A stretch of DNA of 64,000 bases. Source: Thysanoteuthis rhombus (Eukaryota; Mollusca; Cephalopoda; Oegopsida; Thysanoteuthidae). Below the pieces are notes generated by a model. That model worked only from the letters and a program-made list of their open reading frames with translations. It was not told the DNA's origin and ran no database searches. Shown piece by piece: positions 34,906 to 46,570 of the stretch. The position numbers and the translations under genes are program-made. Where the stretch lies: assembly GCA_963457665.1 (NCBI GenBank), contig OY735209.1, positions 4,809,581 to 4,873,580 on the forward strand, read 5' to 3'. Position 1 is the first letter of the stretch; every line of letters begins with the position of its first letter.

Positions 34906-35865
34906 ATGGAAACATGCCTTGGAGAGAAACCCTACCCATGCAAAGTATGCGGATCAACATTTTCAAAAAATGTTTATTTGAAAAAACACATACAAACCCA
35001 CACTGGAGAAAAACGATTTTCTTGTGAAGTGTGCGGAGCAGCCTTTTCAAAGAACGATTACTTGAAAAAACACATTCTTATCCACACTGGAGTGAAACCA
35101 TTCTCTTGCGAAGTTTGTGGGTCAGCTTTTTCACAGAAGTCCAGTTTAAGAAGCCACATGCGAATACACACTGGAGACAAGCCATTCTCTTGTGAAATAT
35201 GTGGATCAGCATTTTCAGTGAGTTCCAATTTAAAGAATCATATGCGAATGCATACCGGAGAGAAACCGTTTTCTTGTCAGGTTTGTGGGTCAGCATTTTC
35301 ACGGAGTTCCCATTTGAAAAGTCATATGCGAGTACACACAGGAGACAGACCATTTTCTTGTCAAGTCTGTGGATCAGCTTTTTCACAGCGTTCTCATTTG
35401 AAAGATCACATGCGAATACATACTGGAGACAAGCCATTCGCTTGTCAAATGTGTGAATCAGCATTTTCACAAAGTTCCAGTTTAAGGAACCATATGCGAA
35501 TACACACAGGAGAGAAACCATTTTCTTGTGTAGTGTGTGGATCAGCATTTTCACAGAGTTCAAGTTTGAAACACCATATACATACTCATACTGGAGAAAG
35601 ACCATTTCCATGTGAAGTTTGTGGATCAGCATTCTCGGGGAGATCTAATTTACAGCGGCACATGCGAATACATACTGGAGATAAACCATTTTCTTGTCAA
35701 GTGTGCGGATCAGCATTTTCACTGAGTTCTAATTTAGAGAAACACATGCGAACACATACTGGAGACAAACCATTTTCTTGTCATGTGTGTCAATCAGCAT
35801 TTTCACAGAGTTCCACTTTGAAAAGACATATGCGAATACACACTGAAGAGGAAACTCCTTGTTGA
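34906..35865 (+). CDS. C2H2 zinc-finger protein, 11 fingers (paralog 3)
   Basis: Encodes 319 residues with 11 consecutive C2H2 fingers, all ligands intact, 28 residues per unit. Linkers are HTGEKPF or the variant HTGDKPF. Finger 1 (STFSKN.YLKKH) closely matches finger 1 of the 11.6 kb gene, whereas later fingers differ at helix positions -1, 3 and 6. Expected to be a nuclear DNA-binding protein; target unknown. The ATG at 34906 (A at -3, G at +4) matches the Met-Glu-Thr start of the paralogs. A frame six bases longer begins only with TTG, so I reject that start. The exon acceptor is at 34695-34696, and the leader before the ATG contains stop codons. The last finger ends in TEEETPC before TGA. 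The first exon is at 31.7-31.86 kb. No KRAB, BTB or SCAN domain is visible. Confidence 0.9.
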   Translation: METCLGEKPYPCKVCGSTFSKNVYLKKHIQTHTGEKRFSCEVCGAAFSKNDYLKKHILIHTGVKPFSCEVCGSAFSQKSSLRSHMRIHTGDKPFSCEICGSAFSVSSNLKNHMRMHTGEKPFSCQVCGSAFSRSSHLKSHMRVHTGDRPFSCQVCGSAFSQRSHLKDHMRIHTGDKPFACQMCESAFSQSSSLRNHMRIHTGEKPFSCVVCGSAFSQSSSLKHHIHTHTGERPFPCEVCGSAFSGRSNLQRHMRIHTGDKPFSCQVCGSAFSLSSNLEKHMRTHTGDKPFSCHVCQSAFSQSSTLKRHMRIHTEEETPC

Positions 35866-35992
35866 TTCGTATTTATTGTGTTATATTTGCTAAAATCAAT
35901 AAGTTTCCCCTGTAAACTATCAAAACATTAAAGCCCACTGAATTTCATTGTTCCATGATAACACTGATGTGTATTTCTGTTAATTCGCTGAA

Positions 35993-35998
35993 AATAAA
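35993..35998 (+). promoter_or_regulatory. Candidate polyadenylation signal AATAAA of paralog 3
   Basis: AATAAA lies about 130 bases after the stop codon. The matching position of the 48 kb paralog reads AAGTGAAAT and has lost the hexamer. No transcript data. Confidence 0.35.
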
Positions 35999-38900
35999 AT
36001 GATTTGATAACATCAGAATTTTCTAATTTATAAGCATTTGATGAAGTACGATTATTGATTGTCCTGATATTATTTACAAAATCATTTATATTCTTCAAAA
36101 TCAAATCATTAAATTTATGCTGTTTAGATTGTTATGACTCTTGAATCAGTGGAAAAAATTTCATATTTATTATAAAGAGGAATAACTTCTGATCAAAGTT
36201 ACATTTTTTTTTCTAAACTATTCAAAAAAGAATTCCATTCTTATTTTTTATTGTGTTCATGAAGAGCTCCAATGTAATTTTGTATGGTTTCAGGCACTTC
36301 ATGAAATTAAGAGTTAATATGTACATGTTCAGAGTTCATTACTTTGTTTTCTTCCATCCGCTCATCAGGGTCTTCTTGTACCGAAATTTGATTAATTCCA
36401 AAGATTTACATTTTGGTATAACCCTGGTTATGATATAAATAAATACTGTAAACCCTCAGTAAAATGGCTTTAATGAATTTGTGGACCCATTGCACAAACC
36501 AAGACTGGTGGGATTCATTTGCATGTCTCTTTGGATGATGATGATGATAAATACATTTATACAAAGCACCCTTTCTCAGGAATCTCAATTCTGACTGGCC
36601 AGAAGCATTTAACAAACTGTAATTGTTGCTGTAAAATATAATGCCTGTTAAAAAGAGAGTGTAAACATCAGGTCTATATTTAAAGAAAATGCAACTTGTC
36701 AGTAAAGTTGTTTACATAAGGCAGAATAGGAACTGCAGTATGAAATCTATCTATCTGCAGAGCTCATATAAGTCTGAAAGTCTTGAAATGAGAAAGTTTT
36801 TATTTTCTAGCCAAAATTTGATCATGTTTGAATGTTCTGGATGTAAAATGGTAATTGATTCTAGAGTTTTGGTACTGTTATATAGTGGGAACTCCTGTAC
36901 CCAGGTGTTGTATTCATAAAAACAAGTTCTAAATTTAAACTGTCTAAATCTTGGTTGTTAATAAGAGCACAGAGTTCTTAAGGGGACATATGTAAACATT
37001 TGAATATTGTAATTAAAATTTTAAATATCTTTCTTACTTCTATCCTAAATCAATGTAAACTGATAATGCTGGTCCTCATTGATATGCATTTCCTATATTT
37101 CTCAACTAATTAAGCAGCCACATTTTGATTTTTCTTTGTAGTTAATTAACGATTTATTCCAGCTCAAAAAAGTAAAATACAACAGTCTAATCTACTGGTT
37201 ATAATAGTGGATCAGCAACTCTGTTCCATTGTTGGAAATTCAATTTTTAATGATCTTAATTTCTCATTGTGAGGCAACATTATCAACATGCTTCTTTAAG
37301 TTTAGAGATTTATCCAGATAGGCCGCATGATTTTCTACCTAGTCAGCTGTTGTCATTATGAAGAATTACCCTGTTGATGATGGTAAGATTTTTAGCACTT
37401 ATAGTAAATATCTTTTTTTTAGGGATTGTTTGTGTCAACACGTTCTGTTTTGTGTTTTGTGCATTTTGTATAGACCTGTACCCAACATGGCATGAAGAGG
37501 TAAGTCAAAAAGAACAAGGGACTACAAAACTGCATTTGGAATGACCAAATAACGTTTGTTAAATGCAGCAAACTGCTGAGTTTCCTTATTTGGGGAACAG
37601 GAAGCAACCATCAGATGTTTCAAATACTCAGCTTTAATGACTATAAATTTGTTTCAGCAAGGGTCTACAGTATGTAGTTTTGATTTAATCAAAACAAAGT
37701 CACTGCAATCAAAATTTGGTATTCCTCTGGATTAGTGCTGTAAATAAGGTACCAATGAATCCCCCCCCACCTACAATGGTGTGAATTATTTTGACCATTA
37801 AAAAAAATGTATGTTTGAATATTTCATCTCAAAAATATGATCACTTTTTGATATTTTTCAAATAACTGACTGATTTGTTCTCATATTCATTTGTTTTATG
37901 ATCACTTAAATAAGTAAATAGTGTTTTTTCTTTTAACTGACTCATTTGGTGAAAAATATTCCCTATGAATAAAAATTGATTTGATAAAAACAATTAAAAG
38001 CTAGAACAAACGAGTCAGTCATTTTGTTAATCTCTATTAATACCCAATTTCAATTGTAGTATCCTTGTTTTGATTAAATAAAATCCTGACTGAATTAATA
38101 TGACGTATTCATTTTGTGTAATAAGAAAAGAATGAAAACTCTCAAAAGATAAACAAATAACTCATGATACTTTTTGTAACAACAGGTGTTACACCAGAAT
38201 GTAAATCTTTGGGATGAATCAAATTTTGGAAAAAAGAAAACATTATTGAGCCCTGAATAAATTAATCTGATTGTGGCATCTTTGTTTTGACTCGATCAAT
38301 AATACATATTTATTTTGTGTTATAAGAAGAAAGAAGGAAACAATCAAGAGATAACCAATTACACTTAACAGTTTTGTGTCACAACTAGTATTACACCAAA
38401 ACCTGAATCCTTTAGATGAATCAAGTTTTGGAAGAAAGAAAACATTATCATTCCTTTCCATTTTCAGTGTTGGAAACCATCCACAAAAACTATGACAATT
38501 TTTGACAAATTTTTCCAAGAATACACGCTGATATTAAAATACAATCAGAAGTTATGAATGAAGTTCGTTAATGCTAAACTCTTCGAACGGAAGAAAAAAT
38601 GAACAACATTTTTGCATATTCTACTTTTTATTTTAAGGAAGGTAAAAATTTACCCCCCAAATTTGTGCAGTATATAGAGAAGATACTGTGAAAGATCAAT
38701 TGTCAAAAGTGGATGCAAATTTTAGTGCTGGAGATTTCTTCTTCAGTGATCAAGTAGACCCGTTGAGTTGAAAGTAATCAAAACATTATGTGAGAATAAT
38801 CAACATCATAGGACGTGTAAGATAGTCAACATTCTTAATATGTCTAAATCAAGCATTAAAAATCATTAGCACCAAATAGATTATGTTAGTCACTTTGATG

Positions 38901-39086
38901 TGTGACATACGCATTAACACCCAACTGGGCCACAAATCTTTGAGATTTGTTACTTGATATTAGCGCAAGGGTTTCATGCACTATTAGCGAGACTTGAAAT
39001 TTTTATTCTAACAACTATTTTTTTCAGTTCAGAGTTTGACCCTGGGAAATTTGTGCCCTAAGCTTAGGTTCATTTGTGGACAGGCC

Positions 39087-39185
39087 GATCCTGGTCATCT
39101 GCCTTATTCATCAGATTTTGCTTGTACAGATTTTAATGTATTTCATTATCCAGGAAGAGTGCAGAAGGAAGCTACAAGGTAACTG
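39087..39185 (+). pseudogene. Mariner-type transposase fragment
   Basis: Plus-strand translation DPGHLPYSSDFACTDFNVFH matches the HPPYSPDLAPSDYHLF motif of mariner transposases. It is followed by PGRVQKEATR and a stop. The same tail (GRVQKK) follows the remnant at 19.8 kb. Too short to be functional. Confidence 0.55.
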
Positions 39186-39530
39186 AATAGTTCTTAGGTT
39201 TATAGGCGATGGCTTCATAGGCAAACTTAGAATAAAGTTCAATGTGACATGAGTAACTATGTGACCATTAGGGTCTTCCATAACTGGGGAAATGGTATTG
39301 TCAATGTCTGACGAATGTATTGAAAGAGGAAAAAAATATTGATTTCTTTAGTAAATGAATTGGATTTTTCAAGACTGATTCATGGATTATTGCCACTTGT
39401 AAGGATCTTTGATGCCCAGATCTAGGATTATCTAAATGAAATTGAAACAAACAAAACCCTACTGGATGACTTATACTAAATTTTGATGTTAAGAGAGAAT
39501 CCCCAAAGGAAAATATTTCACAATGTGACA
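39130..39530 (+). repeat. Repeat tail adjoining the mariner fragment, copy 2
   Basis: Inverted partner of 19449-19850, with the same order of landmarks. Many stops in all frames. Confidence 0.65.
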
Positions 39531-40253
39531 TGTAAGGATTTTTGATGTCAATACGAACAAGCACCCGAGCCAGTCTCCGCTTCACTGGTCGGTGAAGTGC
39601 AGGCTGCAAGTTGACCTGTCACTGTACCTCTGCTTCTAGTCAACCCTACCTTACCCATATCATATTCAGATCCAAGGGGGTGCAGCTGTCAGCCAGAAGA
39701 CTCAGCGGCACTGAAACAAAGATCCCTGGAGGCATCACAAGTTGAAAAGGAACATTCGACATTGGATGTAAATATGCAACAAGATTTATGTCAGTATTAT
39801 TACAGGATGACTGGTCAAAATATACACTAATGTGGGTGAGGACATAATGGACTGATTATCAGTCTGCCTTTTGTGTTATTTACTTTTGGTATAGCTTCAA
39901 CAAAATTCTTGAGTTGAAATTATAAGTCATTTGGGGAATCCACTAGATGTCTCTTGGTATATCTATTGGTACAGCTTCACCAAAGATATAATCTTCTGTG
40001 GGTCAAGATATTATAGTGGCAAACAATGTGGAATTCTATGCAGTATCCTGGAGGCTTCTCTGCACCCTCTCTTTCTACCAAAAAGTAGAAAACTTATATC
40101 GTAAACTGAACCCTCTACTGAAAATTTTTTTCAAAAGATAAGAAAAAAAAATACAATTTCACTACTTATTTAGGAGAGAATGTGTGTGTGCAGAAATTAA
40201 AGTTTCTACTCTGCTTGCTTACAGCTGGGCAAAGTCCTGATACATAGATAAAT

Positions 40254-40259
<6 letters not shown>

Positions 40260-40285
<26 letters not shown>

Positions 40286-40365
40286 TATTGTGCCACGAGG
40301 CAGAATTGAAACTTTCGCTTCAGACCAGGAGGCCAATATCCTACCTCTGAGCTACGGAACTGGAC
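40260..40365 (-). mobile_element. tRNA-derived SINE-like fragment with TA/TG tail
   Basis: The minus strand shows an A-box-like TAGCTCAGAGGTAGG (40340-40354) and a degenerate B-box AGTTTCAATTC (40303-40313), 26 bases apart, ending in GCCTCGTGGCA. A (TA)n then (TG)n tail follows, as in many tRNA-related SINEs. The anticodon arm does not fold well, so it is not called a tRNA gene. Confidence 0.45.
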
Positions 40366-42094
40366 AGTCAGTAAGGCTGAATTTAGGCAATATATTTATT
40401 TACACATAAATTCCCCATCCACCAGTGTGCTCTATTCCTATGGAAGAGCATTGCATAAGCTTACAATGGATGAGATACCTCACTTTAAGAGTGCTCAACC
40501 CTGAATAGAGGAGCGTTAATTATATATATATATTTAACTCAAACTATTCTGTTGTGGGTAGTGGTGATTAATAACAACAATAACAGTTATATGCCTAACA
40601 GGTGGGATGTATGTGAAAGTTGCTTTTTTCTCAACCTCCTATTGACACAAACTAAAGGATCACTTTACCAAAAGATTACATCAAAAATTGAATCCCCCAC
40701 TAAAACCTCATTTTGGAGGGGAATTCTGAAAAAAAAAATTTTCCCCACTCATTGAGAGGAGCATGTGTGCAAAGTTTTAACAATGAATGATTAGGAATGA
40801 AGAAAGTCCATATACATAGATACACCTGAATGTCAGAACACATGAATAACCTGAACCCAATATCTAAATCAGTGTTGTAGGTTGTGGTGATAAACTATCT
40901 TTGTCTATTCCAATGAGGAAGAAAACATGATTTGTCACTTTGGAGAGAAAGTAAAGCTTGTAGTTTGTGCTTAACAGATTTTGTATTCAAATTCGGATGA
41001 AAGTTAGAATTTCTAAGTTTATTTTTCAAGGTAATCAGAACCTACCCACTTGGAAGATTCGTACAACATAGTCTTAATACCTTCATTTCCTGTGATTTGG
41101 CCTTGTGCCATACATAGCAAAGCCTAGTGAACATCAATATTGTTCTATTTTATGATAATGAGTGGAAAATAGGAAAAGTGGTTAATCCATGAAACAAAGT
41201 GAACTGTTTTTAATCTACATAAAGATATGCACCGTTCACTGGTTATAATGCAGCTCGATAAAACGCAGAATCACTTATAACGCGATTTGTGAATGTACCC
41301 TAATTTTCAAAACATTGAATTTGGCTTTCAAAGTAATTGCTAAATACAAAAATAGAAAAACTTTCTAAAAAATGTTATACACTGGGCTAATTCAGGTTAG
41401 ATTCTGCCCTGTCAGTAGCATTGAAGTATCAAAATTAGAGAGGTCAATCAGGTCAGTGTTGCCTTCTTGAAAAATAGTTTTTGCATTGGCAACACTGAAT
41501 CAGGTTACACTTGTAAAAATGAAATGAATTAGACTGAAACATTTCAGTAATCTATCAATGAGAATCATTGCACCTTTCCCCTTTCATCTTCATTGACATT
41601 CACTACATATACATCTAAGTTTTGTCAAGATGTCATCTTCTGATGAGGTGTCACAATTTCAACATTTTTTTATATTTAGTTCTGACTTCCTGACAGACTA
41701 GCCTTACTCTACCCCCTCCCCATTTTTTCTCTTCATTTCTGCACAAATTATGAGAATCTTGAAAAAGTCTGAACCCCTGGCTATAGTAAATAATGCCAAG
41801 TTAACACATATTTTCACCTTTGAGAAATGACACCCAGCGTTCTTGGATCAAAATTCATAAAGATGGAAAATTTGTTGCAACATGGACTCACTTATGACAC
41901 AGTAGAAAATTATGGACTCCAACTTTTGCATTTTAACGGATCTACCGGATATTTTTGATGCCTTTATAGAGTTGAAGATTTATAATGCATTTCTATTATA
42001 CATCATCTGTAATAAAATTTCTGTTGTAAATCGTTTACAGTGCACTTTCAGTATAAATAATTTTCAATGCATTTAGTTTATATAATAATGTTGA

Positions 42095-42390
42095 TAGAGG
42101 AAGAGTCCAACTTTACTGTCAGAGAAACACAGGTCATTATTACATAGATACTAAGTGGAAGAGTCCAATGTTAGGGGGAGAAAAACAAACAATCATGCTG
42201 ATCATTTTATAGATAAATGCTAAAGAGGCAAGACAAACCTAGTATTAAAGAGGAAGAGTCCAATGTTATGGACAGAAACAGTTTCTCAATTCATAACACT
42301 GGACTCTTCCTCTTTCCTACTTATCATCTATCTTTATGATAATGAATCTGGCTCTGTTCATATCATTGAATAGATAAATATCGAGTAGGA
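42095..42390. repeat. Cluster of 80-bp units in both orientations, with a 24-bp stem fold-back
   Basis: Units with GGAAGAGTCCAA occur near 42108, 42163 and 42251 in minus sense and near 42300 in plus sense. The junction forms an inverted repeat, 42247-42270 with 42292-42315: 23 of 24 bases pair around a 21-base loop. Confidence 0.7.
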
Positions 42391-43304
42391 AGTAGTTAAT
42401 TTGTAAAGCAAAGTGAACTGTCTTCAGTTTGAATGAAATAAATCTTGTCTCGAAAATCAACTATAAAGGATAACTAAATATATTTTTATTTTTCAAGATT
42501 TCCTCAAATCCTTCTGGATATTCAGATAACATATCTCACTATTCAAGTTTGGAGATACACCTGCCTTGAAAATCAGCATTTGAAGTCCTGGCTTTTACCT
42601 TGGCTTAAACACTGACCACTGGTACAGCTACAAGAGAGGCTCAAGTAGGTAGTCACTTCCAAAGATATTCTTGAATCCATTTGAAATTTGGAAAGGCCTA
42701 AATAGGTATTCACTTATCTTCAAAGCCACAAGAGGATCAGACTCACTACTGTAGTAATGGATTGTGAGACAAGTGTGGTAACTTCTGCTTGATGGTATGC
42801 TCACTTCTATTTGAAAGACTGCAAAGAAAAAAATATATGATTTTTTCATTCAGCAATTATGATTTTCAAGTCTAAAAAAAAACATTTTTTCTTGTATTGG
42901 TGAAATTTGTCATTCGGTAATACACTGTCCTTAACAAAAAAAAATCCTAGTTTTGGGTGCTTTTGGTTGATAAGATCTTTTAGCCACCCAGAGATTTGTT
43001 AATAGAAACGAATTTCTTCATGGGTTACATAAATGGCCAAAAATACAATGTATGAATTATATTAGCTGTACTTCTGCAAAAATATTGGAAAGTTCCCAGG
43101 TTCGCATTGTAGCTACATTGTAATTAGGATCCCTTGTAAAAACTTCAGAAAAATTAATTTTTTAGAAAGCCAACAAATTTTTCCCAAGAGAACTGCCTGT
43201 CACTCGAAACCGAATCTTTACATTTGTACTAATTGGACTGAAGAAATTAAAAAAAAATATTTTTGAATGTTTCAGGATTCCATTGAGTGGATCTAAACTT
43301 TGCT

Positions 43305-43541
43305 ATGAATTACCTCCCTTGACTATGTAATAATTATCTCCCTTCACTCGCTTTTAATTATCTCCCTTTACTTCCGCTATCTTCAAAACATTTTGCACCG
43401 ATCGCGAACGACGATCATCTTCAAGTTAAATTCAACCAGAAAACATTTTAGTTTCTTTAAAATTGAATAATTTTTTTTCTTTTCACTCTAACGTTGCATT
43501 TCCCTAAGGAAGAGAAATCAGACGAAAGAAAAGAGAAAGAA
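43305..43541 (+). promoter_or_regulatory. First-exon and promoter-proximal block of paralog 4
   Basis: Three 12-base copies of ATT(A)(C/T)CTCCCTT at 43309-43320, 43333-43344 and 43357-43368 are spaced exactly 24 bp apart. They are followed by CACCGATCGCGAACGACG, CAACCAGAAAACATTTTAGTT, TCCCTAAGGAAGAGAAATC and a GTAAGTAT donor (GT at 43542-43543). The order matches the block at 16.8-17.1 kb on the other strand. No ATG lies in the distal part, so it is likely a non-coding first exon. Confidence 0.6.
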
Positions 43542-44414
43542 GTAAGTATAATGTTCTCTTATTTTCTTTCTTTACAAATAAAAATACTTATTTGAAAGAA
43601 GACATTTTTTCACCCAAAAGAATTGAAATGAAATAATTCTGAATCTGCGAAAATATTTGATCTTTTATTGAAAATAAAAATTATCTTCAATTCTGGAATC
43701 CTTTATTGAAAATTGATTTATACATTTTTAAAAAAATCTAATTCAATTCTTTCTATTCATCTTTTTAATTCAATTCGATGGCGTGAATTTCATTTTGGGA
43801 AATGAATTTTTATTTACTCTACTATATTTTGACTTCTAAAGTATATTAAAATTACAAAATTGTATATGAAGACATTCAGCTAAATTTTGATTGTAAATGT
43901 GTAGAATTGGGGCGTAATTTTCGACGCGGAGTCAAAGTTTTTCCCTATTCTGAATTTATTACCTTTACCTCGAACTCTGTTTTTAGAAACTGCAATTAGT
44001 TTTTTTTATGACAATTCTTTTGTAAGTTTTAATGGATGACTCTAAAATGTATCTAAATGTATCTGAATGTGTCCAATGATTTTGGATTCTGCCAGGAAAG
44101 ATAAGAAGTCATGAAGTACGAACGTCCCAGAGAGTTACGCGGCCTTGCCCGAACCCTGACCACCCTATCGGAGAGTACCTAGAGGTGACTGAAAAAAAAA
44201 CAATTAAAAAAAAACTTTAATTACTAATTTGTGCCTCTTTTTGAAAAATAAGTGTTTCTTGTGAATTTAGATATTTAAAAAAATCATTTTTTCAAGGTAT
44301 GAAAAAAACTCAGATCATAAACCCCCAAACTCATGGTTTTGAAAAAAGCCCCCTTTGGAAAAAGCCCCATTTGTGGGGAAAACCGCTTATTTTGTTGGGG
44401 AAACCAACTATTGT

Positions 44415-44795
44415 TTACTTTCAAACACCTTTTCGTAATCTCTGCAATAGGGATTTCAGGGCTCGCACAGAACTGTGTAAACCCTGGACAGGTTTGCATT
44501 CATTCCCTTCTCATTACATGATCAGGTATGATTTGGTTTGATGGATTACATTCAGACACTTTTTACTGATCTTTGCAATAGGGTTTTTAGGGTCCGCAAC
44601 TGATCATGTAACTGTTGTTCACACCTACTCCCTGTCTGTCTGGTGAGTATGAGGTATGATCTGGTCTGATAGGTTCAGTAGTGTCTGTGGTAAGGTTTTT
44701 AGGGTCTGGAAAGGATCACATGAATTTGAACACACACATTTCTTGACAGGATCAGGTGATTGGATATTGATATCGACCTAATGTGATCGGACACA
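44415..44795 (+). repeat. Degenerate tandem repeat, about three units of about 120 bp
   Basis: Each unit has (C)AATAGGG(A/T)TTT(C)AGGG or GGTTTTTAGGGTC, then a GATCA(G/T)GT.A segment and a TCAGGT(A)TGAT(T/C)TGGT(T/C)TGAT(A/G)G end. Divergence is substantial. Intronic to paralog 4. Confidence 0.55.
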
Positions 44796-46224
44796 TTCAG
44801 ATACATATATATATATATATGTATCTTTCTACTATGCAGTTCTTTTAGATAGTTTGAAAAAAAAAGTTTGGGTTTTACGAAGGGGGTTTAGTTAATGATC
44901 TAACTAACAAATTTGAAAGTGAGCAGTGTCTGACCTCGTCTTTGTCAGAGATACAGCTCGTGTGAATTATCCCCCCCATCTACCGGTTAAGAATTATATC
45001 ATTTGGTGTAAAAAAAATGGTGCCAAAAGAAAAGGATTCTAAATAATTGAATGAATTAAATAAATTCATTGAATAATCTCATATTTTTTAGTGAGGCTTT
45101 TGGGTATCAAATGATTCAGTTGCATTGTATTCAATAATTGATATAATTTAGTTTCTAAATTTTGTTGGAATATTCAACATTTTCTGATCAGTGAGGACCT
45201 GTCCAAAATGTAACTTCTCAGGCTTTTTGGCTTAGATCAAAGTGTGGTATCTGTTCTCATTAGCTAAACACTTTCAGTGCTTTCTGCAGAAGTTTTCATC
45301 GGTAGTATTCCTGGGTCTGGGCCAAGATCTTTTCGTTATACTTCCCTAATGTAAGCCAGTTTCCCAATTCATCGCATAATATTAGTACCCACCAAGGAAA
45401 ACAAAAACGATTACCGTATTCTCAACTCCAACCCTCAACCTGTACATCTTTCAAGTTGGGTTCCCAATCACAAGACTAACCTTCCAAGAGAAAGGGGATT
45501 GTCTTGCGTATCTTTTTAGTTGGGTTCCAGATTAGTTGTCAGATTTTTGTAGCATTAGCCAAAGAAGAGATTAATAATGTCAACAGTTTAAAATGATAGA
45601 AAAGATCAGCAATGTATTGCAAAGTATTTTTTCATTTCTCCCAACCAAACCAAAATTTTCTTCACCAATGCAATTGGATGTCAAGTTAGTTTTGTTACCT
45701 GCCCCCTGCTGATTAGTAGTTTGAGTTAGATATAAAATTTTTGGTTTTATGTTAAGGACAAACGATAAAGACCCAGCAAATGCCATGTGATGGGGGGGAG
45801 GGCTACTTAGTCTCCACCAAAGGCAAATGTCTATACTTTCTAAATAAAAAGGGTAGGAAAAATAATCTGACTGAAAAAGGTCCTGGAATTTTAAAAGAGA
45901 CAAGTTTCAACTAATTCAACTCCAAAAATGAACATTTGTAGCAATTGAAGAAGTTGACGTAATTATTTGATTATTACCGTTCATTGATTCAGTTTTCTTG
46001 TCATTGTTTTTAATTTATTTGTGGTATTCTTTGATATTGCAAGTCTTAATTCTTAATTTTCTTATAGTGGTTTTTGTTTTGCTTGTAGTTGTCTTTAATT
46101 TGCATGCTGTTGTTTTTTAAGGTATAATTTTCAAGATTTTCAAGATGCAAGTTGATGGCTAATTAATTTGTTATAAAAATCCAGAGTACCCCAAAGAAAT
46201 TGCAACAAGAAGTTTCTCAACCAT

Positions 46225-46570
46225 CTTTTGTAGTATCAAGTGTGCTCAGTGACATACTAAAAGCTACAATAGTCTGCTCATTGGAAAGGTATAATTTTCA
46301 TGGTGGCATCAACAAATTTAAAAAAAATGTCATCTGAGATGTCGTCTTGAAATTTTTACCTTTTCAGTGATCAGATTGTGGTAGAATTTTCACGTTATCA
46401 AGCATACTTGCCATATACAAGAAACTGTACAGAAAATTGCCTAGGGTAAATAATGAATGTGTAATGGGCATTTTAAAGATTTGGCAGCCATCTTGGGCAC
46501 CATCTTAAACTCTATACCTTTCCAATGGTCACACTGTAGTAGGCTTATAGTATATTTTTGAACACACATA
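46225..46570. repeat. Fold-back repeat group (CATTGGAAAGGTATA family)
   Basis: A plus-sense copy at 46225-46320 (TGCTCAGTGACATACTAAAA ... CATTGGAAAGGTATAATTTT ... GGCATC) faces minus-sense copies at about 46340-46405 and 46490-46570 (TATACCTTTCCAATGGTCAC). A further plus-sense copy is at 31225-31330. Probably a MITE family with inverted ends. Confidence 0.6.

Larger units (their letters stand above)
34697..39090 (+). repeat. Duplicated segment copy 1: finger exon plus 3' flank (partner 48260-52620)
   Basis: The finger exon of paralog 3 and about 3.2 kb downstream are collinear with 48260-52620. Landmarks include CTTCATGAAATTAAGAGTTA (36298 and 49782), AAT(A/C)GTAATTAAAA.TTTAAATA (37005 and 50540), TACTGTGAAAGATC and TTATGTTAGTCACTTTGATG. 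An insertion of repeat sequence at about 37.62-38.52 kb is specific to this copy. No second gene is supported in the flank. Confidence 0.75.
39531..43304. other. Upstream of paralog 4; no supported gene
   Basis: 39.54-40.1 kb is GC-richer and resembles repeat-derived sequence, but I cannot assign it. A SINE-like piece lies at 40.26-40.37 kb and the 80-bp unit cluster at 42.1-42.39 kb. The rest is plain AT-rich sequence. Confidence 0.4.

Noticed and set aside
40289..40360. tRNA gene on the minus strand
   Set aside because: A-box-like sequence is good, but the B box is degenerate, the anticodon stem does not pair cleanly, and a TA/TG tail follows. A SINE-like origin fits better.
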